Source: Lenzites betulinus (lineage: Eukaryota; Basidiomycota; Agaricomycetes; Polyporales; Polyporaceae). Taken from it: a stretch of DNA of 64,000 nt. The notes beneath the pieces are model-generated. The model saw nothing but the letters and a program-made list of their open reading frames with translations. It was not told the origin of the DNA and did not search any database. The DNA is taken from assembly GCA_022264855.1 (NCBI GenBank), contig JABYQU010000001.1, positions 1,116,001-1,180,000 of the forward strand, given 5' to 3'. Each line of letters starts with the position of its first letter. Position 1 is the first letter of the stretch. The translations under genes and the position numbers were made by a program. Shown here piece by piece: positions 63,520 through 64,000 of the stretch.

Positions 63520-64000
63520 ATGACGTCGCCGACCTCTCCCACCAGCCCACGTTCAAGGAGCGCAAGGGGAAGGAAGATGACTCCGCCACCCTCAGCGCAA
63601 TCAGGCAAGAAGAATCGCTCGGTGACCCCTTCGGGCCCGATGCGCAGCGACTTGGAGGAATTTGCGGAGCGTTGTCGTGCATGGTCAGTTCTTCTGCGTC
63701 TCTTTGCCGTACCCGATAGCTTATTTTCCTGTCACAGGTACTATCAGCAGGACGACGAAGCCGGCAGGCTGATGACACAAACGCTTGCCACGCTTCCTCC
63801 CTCACAACGCGCGCCGTTCGCTCGCTTGCAGGCTTCTATTCGTTCCTCGTATCATGCCAGCATAAATGCGCGGAGGGACGCTGAGTTCAAGGCGCACCTG
63901 AGCGCTACGAAGCCGGGCGGCTCGCTCATGCCTCACTCCCGCGCAGAGCCCAAAGGGGCTTTGGCGAAGAAGGAGCGTTACGAGCGATTCGACCGGTTCG
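63520..64000 (+). CDS. Unrecognised gene, 5' part only (right edge)
   Basis: Two exons are visible (63520-63683 and 63738 to the window end). The N-terminus is Ser/Thr/Pro/Arg-rich (MTSPTSPTSPRSRSARGRK). Next comes a charged, probably helical part: DLEEFAERCRAWYYQQDDEA, LMTQTLATLPPSQRAPFARL and SSYHASINARRDAEFKAHLS. The frame is still open at position 64000. The intron (54 nt, GTCAGT...CACAG) joins in phase through Trp. No family is recognised; the basic Ser/Pro head could be a nuclear or disordered region. Confidence 0.65.
   Translation, partial: MTSPTSPTSPRSRSARGRKMTPPPSAQSGKKNRSVTPSGPMRSDLEEFAERCRAWSVLLRLFAVPDSLFSCHRYYQQDDEAGRLMTQTLATLPPSQRAPFARLQASIRSSYHASINARRDAEFKAHLSATKPGGSLMPHSRAEPKGALAKKERYERFDRF

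Overview
The window looks like nuclear DNA of a wood-inhabiting basidiomycete, probably an agaricomycete of the polypore type. The reasons are dense small introns (mostly 50-65 nt, GT-AG), high GC, CT-rich leaders, and protein families such as a GH45-like endoglucanase, sedolisin, formate dehydrogenase, an ERT1/AcuK-type regulator and a fungal CSL factor. No CRISPR array, insertion sequence, rRNA gene or confident tRNA gene was seen. All gene models were spliced by eye; the multi-exon coding lengths given were checked to be multiples of three.

Left part (0-22 kb): a terminal exon at the edge, CDC26, a PRA1-family protein, an ERT1/AcuK-like Zn2Cys6+PAS regulator, a HemK/Mtq1-type release-factor methyltransferase, an ACR3 arsenite exporter, a short-chain dehydrogenase, RACK1 (Cpc2/Asc1), a nucleoside hydrolase, a 14-exon sugar-type MFS transporter, an unrecognised acidic protein and a bZIP-like factor. 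A box C/D snoRNA of the U24/snR24 type lies in a RACK1 intron on the minus strand. A second U24-type copy lies on the plus strand in the non-coding stretch that diverges from RACK1 towards the nucleoside hydrolase.

Middle part (22-42.7 kb): a 5.9 kb stretch without a recognisable gene, then a secreted Ser/Gly/Ala-rich protein, an EXS-domain (Erd1-like) membrane protein, mitochondrial formate dehydrogenase, a GH45-like endoglucanase with a GPI-type tail, a sedolisin protease and an ER cyclophilin. The cyclophilin appears able to end in two ways: a soluble KDEL-like tail (HAEL) or a transmembrane tail, depending on one 84-nt intron.

Right part (42.9-64 kb): a nuclear gene group with Gcn5 (HAT plus bromodomain and a Cys-rich N-terminus), the DEAD-box helicase Dbp7, a small membrane protein, Esa1 (MYST HAT) and a CSL transcription factor. 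A 7.2 kb very GC-rich stretch without a recognisable gene follows, then the start of a gene that runs off the right edge. Both large gene-free stretches lie directly upstream of transcription-factor genes (bZIP and CSL).
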